A stretch of DNA of 64,000 nucleotides from an uncultured Pelagibacteraceae bacterium (GTDB lineage Bacteria > Pseudomonadota > Alphaproteobacteria > Pelagibacterales > Pelagibacteraceae): the NCBI GenBank assembly GCA_902580895.1, contig CACHMJ010000001.1, positions 62,001 through 126,000 on the forward strand, given 5' to 3'. The stretch's first letter is position 1, and each line of letters begins with the position of its first letter. Position numbers and translations under genes: made by a program. Below, piece by piece: positions 18,590 through 27,560 of this stretch. The notes under the pieces are model-generated. The model was not told the DNA's origin. It did no database searches and worked only from the letters and a program-made list of their open reading frames with translations.

Positions 18590-21126
18590 TGAATAATAAA
18601 GTTAATTAATTTATTTTCTATATATATTGTTTTAATAATTATTTTATTATTTAAATATTTCTTCATTTGGTCATCATTTTTGATATTTTTAATTAATGTT
18701 TCTTTATCAGTTGACTTATTAATAGAAAAAACCTTTCTTTTTTTTCCATTTACTTGAGTAACAATTTGAAATATTTCCTCTTCTAAATATTTTTCATCGA
18801 CCGAAGGCCATTCTATATCATTTATTGAACAATTTAACTTGTAAAGGCATTCATTAGAGAAATGTGGAATTATAGGATTAATTATTTTTAAAATTTTTAT
18901 ATAATTTTTTTTAAAATTACTTCCCCAATCTGGTTTACTTGTTTGTTTATTATAAAAAGTATAAATTTTATAAATTGAAGCAATTACAACATTAAACCCA
19001 AATCTGTTTAAATCGTCAGTAAATTTTTTTATTATTTGATTGGTAAACTTTTCTAAATTCTCGTCAAATTTTGATGACTCTTTTTTATTAGAAATTATTT
19101 TCTCATTTAATACCCACAATTTCTGTAAAAATTTATAAGAAGCTGAAATACCCGTATCTGACCATTGAATATCTTTTTCAGGTGGACTATCGGATAAAAT
19201 AAATAATCTTACCGAGTCTGCTCCATACAGTTGGACCATTTTTTCAGGATCAATAGTATTTTTTTTTGATTTTGACATGGATTCTGAGGGACCCACAATT
19301 ACTTTTTTTGATGGACTTTTTATTTGATAATAATTTTTTCCATCATTTGTAAAAACATCTTCTGGATAAATCCAATTATTATTTTCATCTTTAAAAGTTT
19401 GATGGCAGACCATTCCTTGGGTAAACAAACCCTCAAATGGTTCTTTTAAATTTGTTTTTTGGTTATTTAAACTTATGGCTCTCATAAAAAATCTTGAATA
19501 AAGAAGATGTAGTATTGCATGTTCGATACCCCCGATGTACTGATTTACTGGCATCCAATAATCTATTTCGTCAATATTAAATGGCTCACTCGAATTTTTT
19601 GCTGAGCAAAACCTTAGAAAATACCAGGAAGAGTCAACAAATGTATCCAAAGTGTCAGTTTCTCTTTTACAAGTTTTTCCATTAATTTTTACTTCTTGCC
19701 ACTCTTTTTGAAAATCAAGTGGATTACCATTAGTATTTAGATTTATTGAGTCAGGAAGTTTAACAGGTAAATCTTTTTCAGGTATTTTGACTACATTATT
19801 ATCCTCATCGTAAGCTATTGGTATTGGACAACCCCAATATCTTTGTCTCGAAATTCCCCAATCTTTCAATCTATAATTAGTCTTTCTTTTTCCTAAGTTT
19901 TTTTTCTCTAAAATCTTAATTGTTTCATTTATTGACTCATCAGGAACTGAAAGACCATCTAAGAACTTTGAATTAATAAGCTTGCCTGCTCCAGTATACG
20001 CCTCGTTTTGGACTTGATAATCATCATCTTGGTCTGAAGGCTTAACTACAGTTTTGATATTAAGTTTATATTTTTTTGCAAAATCAAAATCTCTCTGATC
20101 ATGAGCTGGACAACCAAAGACCGCTCCAAATCCATAATCCATCAGAACAAAATTAGCAAAATAAACTGGAACTTTTGACTGATTATTTAATGGATTAACA
20201 GCTTCAAGTTCAGTTTTAAATCCTATTTTTGAAGCTTGTGCTATAGACTCCTCGGTTGTGCCTGTTTTTGAACATTCATTTTTAAATTCAATAAAATCCT
20301 TATTTTTTTCATAATATTTTGACAAAGGGTGATCCACTGATAAAGCCAGAAAAGAAAACCCGAATAATGTGTCCGGTCTAGTTGTATAACACTTTATTGA
20401 TTTTACATTTTTAGAACCTTCAATTTTAAAATCAATTTCACAACCGAAGGATTTTCCAATCCAATTTTTTTGCATTATCTTAACTTTATTAGGCCAAGAA
20501 TTAAGTTTGTCTAATTCATTAAGTAGATCTTCGGAAAAATGTGAAATTTTAAAAAACCATTGATTTAATTTTTTTCTTTCAACAACAGCACCAGATCGCC
20601 ATCCTTTTCCATCTATTACTTGCTCGTTTGCAAGAACTGTTTTGTCTATAGGATCCCAATTAACGTAACTTTCTTTTCTATAAACAAGACCTTTGTCGTA
20701 AAGATCTAAAAATATTTTCTGTTGATGTTTATAGTAATCTGGTGAACAAGTTGAAATTTCTCTGTCCCAATCAATTGAAAGACCTAACATTTTAAGTTGA
20801 GATTTCATCATCTCAATATTTTTTTCAGTCCAGTCTTTGGGATTTAAATTATTTTGCTTTGCTGCATTTTCTGCTGGCATTCCAAAAGAATCCCATCCCA
20901 TCGGATGCAGAACATTAAAACCTTTTAGAATTTTGAATCTAGAAAGTACATCACCGATCGTATAATTTCTTACATGACCCATGTGGATTTTTCCTGATGG
21001 ATACGGGAACATTTCCAGGCAATAAAATTTTTCTTTATCCTTATCTATTTTTGATTTGAAAGTTTTTTCTTTTAGCCAATATTTTTGCCATTTATCTTCT
21101 GTTAGCTTAAAATTATATCTTTCCAC
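18586..21126 (-). CDS. leuS: Leucyl-tRNA synthetase
   Basis: LeuS charges tRNA-Leu. The class I HIGH-like motif occurs as [15 protein letters not shown] near residue 42 and the KMSKS-like motif as SMSKSKKNT near 630. The CP1 editing domain lies between, with TTRPDTLFG. The length of 846 residues is normal. The start is a GTG at 21124-21126, chosen because [16 protein letters not shown] is the usual beginning. It overlaps lptE by four bases and follows the DUF3576 gene by 17 bases in the same direction. Confidence 0.97.
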   Translation of the reverse strand: MERYNFKLTEDKWQKYWLKEKTFKSKIDKDKEKFYCLEMFPYPSGKIHMGHVRNYTIGDVLSRFKILKGFNVLHPMGWDSFGMPAENAAKQNNLNPKDWTEKNIEMMKSQLKMLGLSIDWDREISTCSPDYYKHQQKIFLDLYDKGLVYRKESYVNWDPIDKTVLANEQVIDGKGWRSGAVVERKKLNQWFFKISHFSEDLLNELDKLNSWPNKVKIMQKNWIGKSFGCEIDFKIEGSKNVKSIKCYTTRPDTLFGFSFLALSVDHPLSKYYEKNKDFIEFKNECSKTGTTEESIAQASKIGFKTELEAVNPLNNQSKVPVYFANFVLMDYGFGAVFGCPAHDQRDFDFAKKYKLNIKTVVKPSDQDDDYQVQNEAYTGAGKLINSKFLDGLSVPDESINETIKILEKKNLGKRKTNYRLKDWGISRQRYWGCPIPIAYDEDNNVVKIPEKDLPVKLPDSINLNTNGNPLDFQKEWQEVKINGKTCKRETDTLDTFVDSSWYFLRFCSAKNSSEPFNIDEIDYWMPVNQYIGGIEHAILHLLYSRFFMRAISLNNQKTNLKEPFEGLFTQGMVCHQTFKDENNNWIYPEDVFTNDGKNYYQIKSPSKKVIVGPSESMSKSKKNTIDPEKMVQLYGADSVRLFILSDSPPEKDIQWSDTGISASYKFLQKLWVLNEKIISNKKESSKFDENLEKFTNQIIKKFTDDLNRFGFNVVIASIYKIYTFYNKQTSKPDWGSNFKKNYIKILKIINPIIPHFSNECLYKLNCSINDIEWPSVDEKYLEEEIFQIVTQVNGKKRKVFSINKSTDKETLIKNIKNDDQMKKYLNNKIIIKTIYIENKLINFIIQ

Positions 21127-21143
21127 AGTTTTTTTGGATTACT

Positions 21144-21734
21144 TTATTCTTTATTTTTAGATCTTTTATTTTTACTTGCATCGCCTATTTCGTATGGATT
21201 TTCTTTTTTATACTTTTCAATAATATCTTTTTGGTATTTTGTTGCCTTTTTAAGTATATTCATATTAAGATCAGCTACCAGCTCAGTATTATTTTTGCTA
21301 ATTGAGCAATTAGTCAAATTTTCAGAACATTTTTTTAAAAATATATTTATATTTAAAGCATCAGATCTAATTTCATTTGTTAAAAATCTTACAGAAATTT
21401 TAACTGACTCTGTTGGTGTGGAGTTTTCACTGTACCAATCAGTGACCACTATGCCACCACTGTAGTTTGCAGATACTAATGGCATGAAATCCAAGGTGTC
21501 TAATGTAGCTCGCCAAAGAGGATTTGAGCTTGCAAACTCATAATTTGTTCCTTTTTTAATTTGGTTCATAAGCCTGAAGCCTTTTCCCTCCTCCATGTTT
21601 TTTTTAACTCTGTCTCTTACATTTGTAGGAACATCCTTCGCGCTTACTTTTTTATATTTAAAAGGTCCGCATGCGCTTTGAGATAGCAAAGCTATAATTG
21701 ACAGTAAAATTACAATATTTTTTTTTGAGAACAT
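21144..21734 (-). CDS. DUF3576 family lipoprotein
   Basis: The 196-residue product has a lipoprotein signal (IALLSQSACGPFKY; Cys at about 22). The body contains NPLWRATLDTLDFMPL and YSGGIVVTDWYS, the core of the DUF3576 family, which is common upstream of leuS in alphaproteobacteria. The last 40 residues are highly charged. The role is unknown; an outer-membrane or periplasmic envelope role is inferred from the signal and from the leuS-lptE neighbourhood. Confidence 0.85.
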   Translation of the reverse strand: MFSKKNIVILLSIIALLSQSACGPFKYKKVSAKDVPTNVRDRVKKNMEEGKGFRLMNQIKKGTNYEFASSNPLWRATLDTLDFMPLVSANYSGGIVVTDWYSENSTPTESVKISVRFLTNEIRSDALNINIFLKKCSENLTNCSISKNNTELVADLNMNILKKATKYQKDIIEKYKKENPYEIGDASKNKRSKNKE

Positions 21735-21921
21735 GATTTTAAGTAAAATGTGAAACTTTTAGCACAATTTATTGTGTTTAAAATTATAATATCTTAATTT
21801 TTAAAAAACCGCATAATATGTACTTAAAAGTGATGTAAAAATGCAACACTATCGCAAATTTTTAGTTAAATAATTAAAATTTAGTAAGAAATTCAATATT
21901 TTTTGCTAGAAATTCCTTGTT

Positions 21922-21944
21922 TATAATTAATTATAAAAAAGGAG
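21922..21944 (+). promoter_or_regulatory. Porin -10 element and strong ribosome-binding site
   Basis: The 217 bp spacer upstream of the porin is AT-rich. TATAAT at 21922-21927 is a good -10 hexamer, but no good -35 was found. It is the first half of a perfect palindrome TATAATTAATTATA (21922-21935). GGAG at 21941-21944, seven bases before the ATG, is a clear Shine-Dalgarno site, stronger than for most genes in the window. Further upstream, CACAATTTATTGTG (21763-21776) is another perfect palindrome. A strong RBS fits an abundant outer-membrane protein. Confidence 0.45.
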
Positions 21945-21951
21945 TAACTTT

Positions 21952-22887
21952 ATGAACAAAGTAACAAAAGTAGGTTTAACTGCTTTAGCTACTTCACTAG
22001 TTTCAACAGCATCATTTGCTGGTGAGCTAAGTGTATCAGGTAGCGCGTCGTTAACTTACACAGGTCTAGACTCTAACTCAGGTGTAAATCCTTGGGCAAT
22101 GGGAGACAGTGTTAAGTTCAACGGAAGTGGTGACCTAGATAATGGTATGACTGTATCAGTCTACTATGAATTAGATGGTGGTACATATGATGACTACAAT
22201 CTTAAATTAGGAATGGGTGATATGGGTACATTGTCATTCTCTGGTGCTTCATCAAGTGGAAGCGGAGTAGACTCTGTAAAAGATATCGTTCCAAAAGCAT
22301 ATACACCTGTATACGAAGCTGCTAACGAAGTTGGTGGTGCTGCTGATAATGGTTTACTTGATACTTCAGGTAACAACCAAACAGGTCAGTGGGGTTACGA
22401 TGTAAATGCTGCAGGTTTTGATTTATCTGTATCTTACAACCCAAAACCAGCTGCTACAGCTGAAGCTGAAACAGGATATTCAGTTTCTTACAGCGGTTTA
22501 ATGGATGGTTTAACACTAGTTTATGGTGTTTTCGATGATGGTGACATCGCTGAGAACGACACAATTGGTGCTAAATACACTATGGGTTCAGTAACTGCTG
22601 CTATCCAATCAACTAACGTTGATTACGAAGCAACAGGTTCAACAGACCAAGATGCTACTCACATGGGTATCTCTATGGCAGTTAACGATGATCTAACAGT
22701 ATCAGCTGGTAGACAAGAAGTTGAATTTGACGGTGGAACTGAAGATGAAGTTAACACTGGTATTCAAGCATCGTATACTATGGGTTCAATCTCATTCTCA
22801 ACTGCTATCAACAGTGTTGAAAGTGCTGGTGGAACAGCAGGAAAAGATGCTCAAGCATCGATTTTTGTTGCATCATTTGCATTCTAA
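21952..22887 (+). CDS. Outer-membrane porin
   Basis: The 311-residue product begins with a classical signal peptide ending TASFA, followed by GELSVSGSASLTYTG. The rest alternates polar and hydrophobic residues with many Gly, Ser and Asp, as in a beta-barrel, and repeated segments such as YTMGSVTAAIQS and YTMGSISFSTAI. It ends in the aromatic FVASFAF, the C-terminal Phe recognised by the BAM complex. Codons are less AT-skewed than in neighbours, consistent with high expression. Substrate specificity cannot be read from sequence. It is monocistronic, between its own RBS and terminator. Confidence 0.88.
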   Translation: MNKVTKVGLTALATSLVSTASFAGELSVSGSASLTYTGLDSNSGVNPWAMGDSVKFNGSGDLDNGMTVSVYYELDGGTYDDYNLKLGMGDMGTLSFSGASSSGSGVDSVKDIVPKAYTPVYEAANEVGGAADNGLLDTSGNNQTGQWGYDVNAAGFDLSVSYNPKPAATAEAETGYSVSYSGLMDGLTLVYGVFDDGDIAENDTIGAKYTMGSVTAAIQSTNVDYEATGSTDQDATHMGISMAVNDDLTVSAGRQEVEFDGGTEDEVNTGIQASYTMGSISFSTAINSVESAGGTAGKDAQASIFVASFAF

Positions 22888-22910
22888 TTACTTAGAAATT
22901 TAATTATTAG

Positions 22911-22943
22911 AAAGGCCCCTTTTTTTAAGGGGCCTTTTTTTTT
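22911..22943 (+). terminator. Strong rho-independent terminator after the porin
   Basis: AAAGGCCCCTT (22911-22921) pairs with AAGGGGCCTTT (22927-22937) over a loop of T residues, followed by more T. This 11-pair GC-centred hairpin is the clearest terminator in the window. Because A precedes the stem and T follows, it may also stop transcripts of the convergent ThiE-like gene, whose stop codon touches its end at 22942. Confidence 0.92.
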
Positions 22944-23472
22944 ATTCGAAATAAGAAATACCAGCAAAACCAAAAGGTTTAATGAATTTAAGCTTTTTTA
23001 TATTTTCTTTATTGATGCCACCTAAAGCAACATCTTTCATTAAAGTTAATTTTTTTAAGTTGAGATATTTATACAGTTCTAGTTTTTTGTTATTCTTGTC
23101 CTTAAATATTGGTGATAAAAAAATTTTATCCACACCCTGAAGCTCTTTAATTTTAATCTCTTTAACATTGTGGGCTGATCCTAAAATCTCAAACTTTTTT
23201 TTAAGACTTACTGGTTTAAAAGTTAAATTTTTATTTGAAGATGAAATATATAATCCATCAACATCAAGTTCGACTGCTAATTTTGTGTCATTTCTAATAT
23301 AAAGTTTTCTTTGGTATTTTTTACAAAAATGACGTAATTCAATTAAATTTTTTAATGAAGTTTGTTTATCTTTATTTCTCCAAATAAAAGATATATTTTG
23401 ATCTAAACTAATTAAATGAGAATAATTAAATTTATTTAAAAAATAATATTTTTTATAATTTTTAATATGCAT
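22942..23472 (-). CDS. Divergent thiamine-phosphate synthase / TenI-like protein
   Basis: The roughly 176-residue product has the beta/alpha-barrel pattern of ThiE/TenI proteins: LYIRNDTKLAVELDVDGLYIS (phosphate and nucleotide region), FLSPIFKDKNNK and the phosphate-binding ALGGINKENIKKL with GFAGISYF at the end. ThiE joins HMP-PP and thiazole phosphate. The usual GVHLGQ is GLYISS here, so catalysis is uncertain and a TenI-like or other role is possible. The ATG at 23470-23472 is chosen; a TTG at 23481 is the alternative. Its start codon overlaps that of the divergent yggS homologue. Confidence 0.72.
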   Translation of the reverse strand: MHIKNYKKYYFLNKFNYSHLISLDQNISFIWRNKDKQTSLKNLIELRHFCKKYQRKLYIRNDTKLAVELDVDGLYISSSNKNLTFKPVSLKKKFEILGSAHNVKEIKIKELQGVDKIFLSPIFKDKNNKKLELYKYLNLKKLTLMKDVALGGINKENIKKLKFIKPFGFAGISYFE

Positions 23473-24132
23473 CACACTCAAAGTAACTTAATTGAAATTA
23501 AAGAAAAAATTAAGACTAAAATTCGTGAATTATCTTTATTTGAATACAATCCCAAAATTATTGCAGTTTCAAAAACTTTTTCAGAGGAAGATATATTGCC
23601 ATTAATTGATCATGGCCATTATGAATTTGGAGAAAACAAAGTACAAGAGGCTCTCAGCAAATGGTTACCTATTAAAGAAAAAAATAAAAATCTAAAATTA
23701 CATATGCTTGGTAAGCTACAATCTAATAAAGTTAAAAATGCAGTGGAAATATTTGATTATATACACTCTTTGGATAGCCCAAAGCTTGCGAATAAACTTT
23801 CAGATGAAATAAATAAAAAATCAAAAAAAATAAAAATTTTTATTCAAATTAATTTGGGTGGAGAGACACAAAAATCTGGAATTTCTCCTTCGGATTTGGA
23901 GATTTTCTATAGGAACTGTTTATCATTAAAATTAGATATAGTAGGCACAATGTGTATTCCTCCTGAAAACTTAGATCCAAAGCCCTTTTTCAAAGATCTT
24001 TTACAATTAAATAAAAAGATAAATCTCTCAGAGATAAGTATGGGAATGTCCAATGATTATTTAGATGCAGTAGAATATCAGTCAACATATTTAAGAATTG
24101 GCCAAGGAATTTTTGGAAAAAGGTCTAAGTAA
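23467..24132 (+). CDS. yggS: YggS/PROSC family PLP homeostasis protein
   Basis: This is a PLP-binding, non-catalytic protein that buffers pyridoxal phosphate in relatives. The product is 221 residues. The PLP Lys is Lys36 in AVSKTF. FGENKVQEA, HMLGKLQSNK, IHSLDSPKLA and the C-terminal MGMSNDYLDAVEYQSTYLRIGQGIFG are all family hallmarks. The start is shared with the divergent ThiE-like gene in the hexamer ATGCAT (23467-23472). The 3' end overlaps the convergent L,D-transpeptidase by eight bases. Confidence 0.95.
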   Translation: MHHTQSNLIEIKEKIKTKIRELSLFEYNPKIIAVSKTFSEEDILPLIDHGHYEFGENKVQEALSKWLPIKEKNKNLKLHMLGKLQSNKVKNAVEIFDYIHSLDSPKLANKLSDEINKKSKKIKIFIQINLGGETQKSGISPSDLEIFYRNCLSLKLDIVGTMCIPPENLDPKPFFKDLLQLNKKINLSEISMGMSNDYLDAVEYQSTYLRIGQGIFGKRSK

Positions 24133-24622
24133 TTCTTATTTTTATTTTTTTATGAATTAGTTTAATTAGTATAAGAAAATCTTTTTTTGTAATTGCTATA
24201 CATCCTTTTGTAGGCATATAATTTTTAGTCAAATGTAAAAATATAGCACTACCTCTTCCCTTAAATGTTTTTTTGTAATTATATTTAATTAAAATAAAAA
24301 GGTCATATTTATTATCTTTACGATATAATTTTTCAAAATTTATTTTTAAGCCCTTTTTTATTTTAATTAATTTATTATAATATTTACTTTCAGGATCATC
24401 ACACCACCCCATATTTTTTCTTATAATAGTAGTTTTAAGTTTAGAGATAGGTTTTTCTACTCTATCAGGTCTATAATAAATGTTTCCTAAGTCAAAAGTA
24501 CCAGTTGGGGTTTTTAAATCGCCTTCTTTTTTATTAATGCTAAATCCTTTTTTGCCAACAGAACATTTGAATTTAAATTCTTCTATTAAAAGAGTTTCTT
24601 TATTTTTTATAATAATTGTCAT
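24125..24622 (-). CDS. L,D-transpeptidase (YkuD-fold) family protein
   Basis: YkuD-fold enzymes make 3-3 cross-links or anchor proteins in peptidoglycan. The 165-residue product has the catalytic block at His130 and Cys141 (HLTKNYMPTKGCIAI), with KKEGDLKTPTGTF near 31 and GRGSAIFLH just before the His. No signal peptide is visible, as in the COG3786 subgroup. The last catalytic-motif residue is Ala rather than Arg, also seen in that subgroup. Its start codon is only 11 bp from that of the divergent winged-helix gene. Confidence 0.87.
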   Translation of the reverse strand: MTIIIKNKETLLIEEFKFKCSVGKKGFSINKKEGDLKTPTGTFDLGNIYYRPDRVEKPISKLKTTIIRKNMGWCDDPESKYYNKLIKIKKGLKINFEKLYRKDNKYDLFILIKYNYKKTFKGRGSAIFLHLTKNYMPTKGCIAITKKDFLILIKLIHKKIKIRIT

Positions 24623-24633
24623 AATTTAAAAAT

Positions 24634-25194
24634 ATGAATTCAAAATTATTAATTATTTATGAATATCAAATACTTTTTGAAATATTAGACGAAATTAAAG
24701 AAAGTTTAAATTTTAAAATAATTCAATCAAACAAAAATGACTATAATAAAATCGAATTTGATCCTAAAATTAATTATTTAACAATATCAAAAGAAAAAGT
24801 TGAAAATATTGATAATAGTCTAGTTTTAGAAAATACATCAATAAAATTAGAAAAACTTCTTGAAATTATAAATATAAATTTTTTAAGAATACAATTCAGC
24901 AATCAATCCAATATAAAGATAGGTAAATATAATTTAGATTTAAATTCTAGAAAGATAAAATTTAAAGATAAAAGTTTGGACCTAACTGAGAGAGAGACGA
25001 GTTTAATAATTTTTATAAATGAAAAAACAAATGTTTCTGTAAAAGAGCTTCAAAGAAATGTTTGGGATTATTCTCCTAGTCTAGAGACCCATACTGTAGA
25101 AACACACATCTACAGATTAAGAAAAAAAATGAATGATATTTTTGGGGACGAAAATTTTATCCTAAATAATAAAAATGGTTACTCAATCAAATAA
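24634..25194 (+). CDS. Orphan OmpR/PhoB-type winged-helix regulator with degenerate receiver
   Basis: The C-terminal 90 residues form a winged-helix DNA-binding domain: KDKSLDLTERETSLIIF, LQRNVWDYSP, then the recognition helix ETHTVETHIYRLRKKM and the wing NNKNGYSI. The first 90 residues align in shape with a receiver domain but lack its acidic pocket; the usual DD is YE at 9-10 (LLIIYEYQ) and no phospho-acceptor Asp is evident after the third strand (NYLTIS). It is therefore unlikely to be a classical phosphorelay target. No kinase gene is nearby. Confidence 0.8.
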   Translation: MNSKLLIIYEYQILFEILDEIKESLNFKIIQSNKNDYNKIEFDPKINYLTISKEKVENIDNSLVLENTSIKLEKLLEIININFLRIQFSNQSNIKIGKYNLDLNSRKIKFKDKSLDLTERETSLIIFINEKTNVSVKELQRNVWDYSPSLETHTVETHIYRLRKKMNDIFGDENFILNNKNGYSIK

Positions 25195-25198
25195 AAGG

Positions 25199-26125
25199 TC
25201 AAATTCTTGCACCTATTTTTTGAATAATTTTAGAAGATAACTCTGTCCCTTTGATCAAACAATCTTTTACGTTAAAATTATTAATTACACCGTGCAAGTA
25301 TCCTGCGGCAAATAAATCTCCAGCACCTGTTAAATCTTTTATCTTTAAGTCAGACTTAGCTTCTATTTCTGATATTTCATTTTGATTAATTGAAATAGCA
25401 CCCTTTTCGCCTCTTGTAATTATGACATTTTTTTTAATTTCTTTTGAAAATGAAATAACCTCAGTGAATTTTTTAGCATCAATCAAAGATAAAATTTCCT
25501 TCTCATTTGCAAAGATAATATCTAATTTATTTTTTACTAAATCTAAAAAATTAGATTTATGTCTTTCTACACAAAATAAGTCTGATAGAGACATAGCAAC
25601 TTTTTTTGAGTGTGTGATCGCTTTGTCAAAAGCTTTTCTAGGATCGCCTTCATCCCACAAATAACCTTCCAGAAAAATCATTTCTGCATTTTTAATATCT
25701 TCTTCACTAATATCATTATCATTGATTTTTCCTGCTGTACCAAGAAAAGTACACATTGTTCTTTCAGAGTCTGGTGTAATTAAAATCAAACAAGATCCTG
25801 TTGGAATTTGTTCATCTTTTTTTTTATATAAATATTTTACTTTCTCTTTATCTAAACCTTCTTCATATTTTTGACCTAGTTCGTCATTGCTAACTTTTCC
25901 AATAAATCCAACTTCATTTTCTAATTGAGAAAGACCTACAATTGAATTTGCAACAGAGCCACCTGAGATAGTTTCTTCAATTTTTAAAGATGAAAGTAAT
26001 TTTTTAAATTCTACTTCATCAACTAACTTCATAGTGCTTTTTGTAAGTGAATTATTTATTAGAAATTCATCTGATACTTTACAAAGCACATCAACAATAG
26101 CATTTCCAATTCCTAAAATTTTCAT
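25199..26125 (-). CDS. PfkB family kinase, adenosine kinase-like
   Basis: The 308-residue product is a ribokinase-fold sugar or nucleoside kinase. It starts MKILGIGNAIVDVLCKV, has the glycine-rich ISGGSVANSIVGL near 55 and the catalytic signature DLTGAGDLFAAGYLHG near 265 with the base Asp. Alphaproteobacterial members in this form are usually called adenosine kinase, which would salvage adenosine to AMP. The substrate is not proven by sequence. It is last in the sulfotransferase-dapB-nth-pfkB series, overlapping nth by one base. Confidence 0.85.
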   Translation of the reverse strand: MKILGIGNAIVDVLCKVSDEFLINNSLTKSTMKLVDEVEFKKLLSSLKIEETISGGSVANSIVGLSQLENEVGFIGKVSNDELGQKYEEGLDKEKVKYLYKKKDEQIPTGSCLILITPDSERTMCTFLGTAGKINDNDISEEDIKNAEMIFLEGYLWDEGDPRKAFDKAITHSKKVAMSLSDLFCVERHKSNFLDLVKNKLDIIFANEKEILSLIDAKKFTEVISFSKEIKKNVIITRGEKGAISINQNEISEIEAKSDLKIKDLTGAGDLFAAGYLHGVINNFNVKDCLIKGTELSSKIIQKIGARI

Positions 26126-26778
26126 TAAGGTTTTTTTGCAATAAATGGTTTTTTTCGATTAGGATAGCAAGAAGTACAAATTTTACAACTTAATCCATAA
26201 CAACTTCTAGCTTTACAATATTCTCTTCCATAATAGATTATTTGTAAGTGTAACTTGTTCCAATATTTTTTAGGGAATAATCTTTTTAGATCTTTTTCTG
26301 TTTGAACAACATTTTTTCCATTTGTTAATCCCCATCTTTGGGCTAACCTATGAATGTGAGTATCTATAGCAAAGGCCGGATGCCCAAAACCCTGAGACAT
26401 TACAACACTAGCAGTTTTATGTCCTACGCCTGGTAAATTTTCAAGTTCTTCAAAAGTTTTGGGTACTTTACCCCTATAATCTTTGACCAGTATTTTAGAC
26501 AAATTATAAATACTTTTTGCTTTAATCCTAAAAATACCAATTTTTTTTATTAATGTTTCTATTCTTTTTCTTCCTAATTTAACAAAGTGTTCTGGTTTGT
26601 GATATTTGGGGTAAATGTTCCTAGTTACATTATTTACATTAACATCTGTACATTGAGCTGAAAGAAGAACAGATATTAAAAGAGTAAATACATTTCGACT
26701 TTTGAGAGGGACTTTTATACTTGGATATGTTTTATTCAGTATTTTAAGTATTACTTTTGCTCTTTGAATTTCATTCAT
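26125..26778 (-). CDS. nth: Endonuclease III (DNA glycosylase/AP lyase)
   Basis: Nth removes oxidised pyrimidines and cuts at abasic sites. The helix-hairpin-helix LPGVGHKTASVV carries the catalytic Lys and AFAIDTHIHRLAQRWGL the catalytic Asp. The C-terminal iron-sulfur region is odd: Cys residues are spaced C-X4-C-X4-C-X2-C-X2-C instead of C-X6-C-X2-C-X5-C. The ATG at 26778, overlapping the dapB stop as TAATG, is preferred over a start 20 codons upstream; that gives 217 residues, the usual size. Confidence 0.93.
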   Translation of the reverse strand: MNEIQRAKVILKILNKTYPSIKVPLKSRNVFTLLISVLLSAQCTDVNVNNVTRNIYPKYHKPEHFVKLGRKRIETLIKKIGIFRIKAKSIYNLSKILVKDYRGKVPKTFEELENLPGVGHKTASVVMSQGFGHPAFAIDTHIHRLAQRWGLTNGKNVVQTEKDLKRLFPKKYWNKLHLQIIYYGREYCKARSCYGLSCKICTSCYPNRKKPFIAKKP

Positions 26779-27560
26779 TATTTGAAATTCATTAAGTCTC
26801 TCATGGAATACAAACCAGCTTTTTTCCTCATTAACCAACTAGCAGCTGTAAGCGCACCTTCAGAATAAAGTGCTCTATCAAATGCTTCATGATTAAGTCT
26901 TATTATTTCTTTTCCACTGGAAAATAAAACCTCATGCTCACCAATAATTTTACCTTTTCTTAATGAATTAAAATTTATTTTTTTTCCATAAGGAAATCTT
27001 TTTTTATTCAAATATTTTTTACCCACAATTCCATAGAAGTTTTTATTTTTTCCTATTGCAATTCCTTGACCTAACATTAATGCTGTACCAGATGGGTAAT
27101 CTTTTTTAAACTTATGATGACTTTCTAGAATTTTACTTAGAAAATTATTACCTAAAGATTTTGATGCTATTTCAGTTAAATACATCAAAAGATTAATTCC
27201 AAGACTCATATTTCCAGCTTTGAGAATTGGAATTTTTTTTGAAATTTTTTTTATTATATTTTCTTCTTTTAAAGTGAAACCTGTAGTTCCAATTATTACC
27301 CTTTTTTTTTGTTTTGCGGCAATATTAAGAACATCAAGCGTACATTCTGGAATCGTAAAATCTATTATGACGTCACTTTTCTTAAAAGCTTCTGCGCTAT
27401 TTAATTTTGGTAAAATACCAATGATTTTTTTTCTTTGTATTTTATTTTCTGTGAGACTACTGATTTTAAATCTTTTGTCTTTGTTTGCAGATTTGATTAG
27501 TTGCTGCCCCATTCTACCAAGACATCCGGTAATTGTTAAATTTATTTTTCTAGTTTTCAT
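26778..27560 (-). CDS. dapB: 4-hydroxy-tetrahydrodipicolinate reductase
   Basis: DapB makes tetrahydrodipicolinate for lysine and meso-diaminopimelate. The N-terminal ITGCLGRMGQQLI is the NAD(P)-binding motif. VIDFTIPE, IGTTGF, LKAGNMSLGINLL and ESHHKFKKDYPSGTA, which holds the catalytic His and Lys, follow in order. About 260 residues is normal. The ATG at 27558-27560 is used; it overlaps the sulfotransferase stop by 11 bases, an unusual coupling of cell-wall and lysine synthesis to a sulfotransferase. Confidence 0.96.
   Translation of the reverse strand: MKTRKINLTITGCLGRMGQQLIKSANKDKRFKISSLTENKIQRKKIIGILPKLNSAEAFKKSDVIIDFTIPECTLDVLNIAAKQKKRVIIGTTGFTLKEENIIKKISKKIPILKAGNMSLGINLLMYLTEIASKSLGNNFLSKILESHHKFKKDYPSGTALMLGQGIAIGKNKNFYGIVGKKYLNKKRFPYGKKINFNSLRKGKIIGEHEVLFSSGKEIIRLNHEAFDRALYSEGALTAASWLMRKKAGLYSMRDLMNFK

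Noticed and set aside
22721..22903. A 60-codon plus-strand frame inside the porin gene
   Set aside because: It lies out of frame in a gene with a clear signal peptide and beta-barrel pattern.
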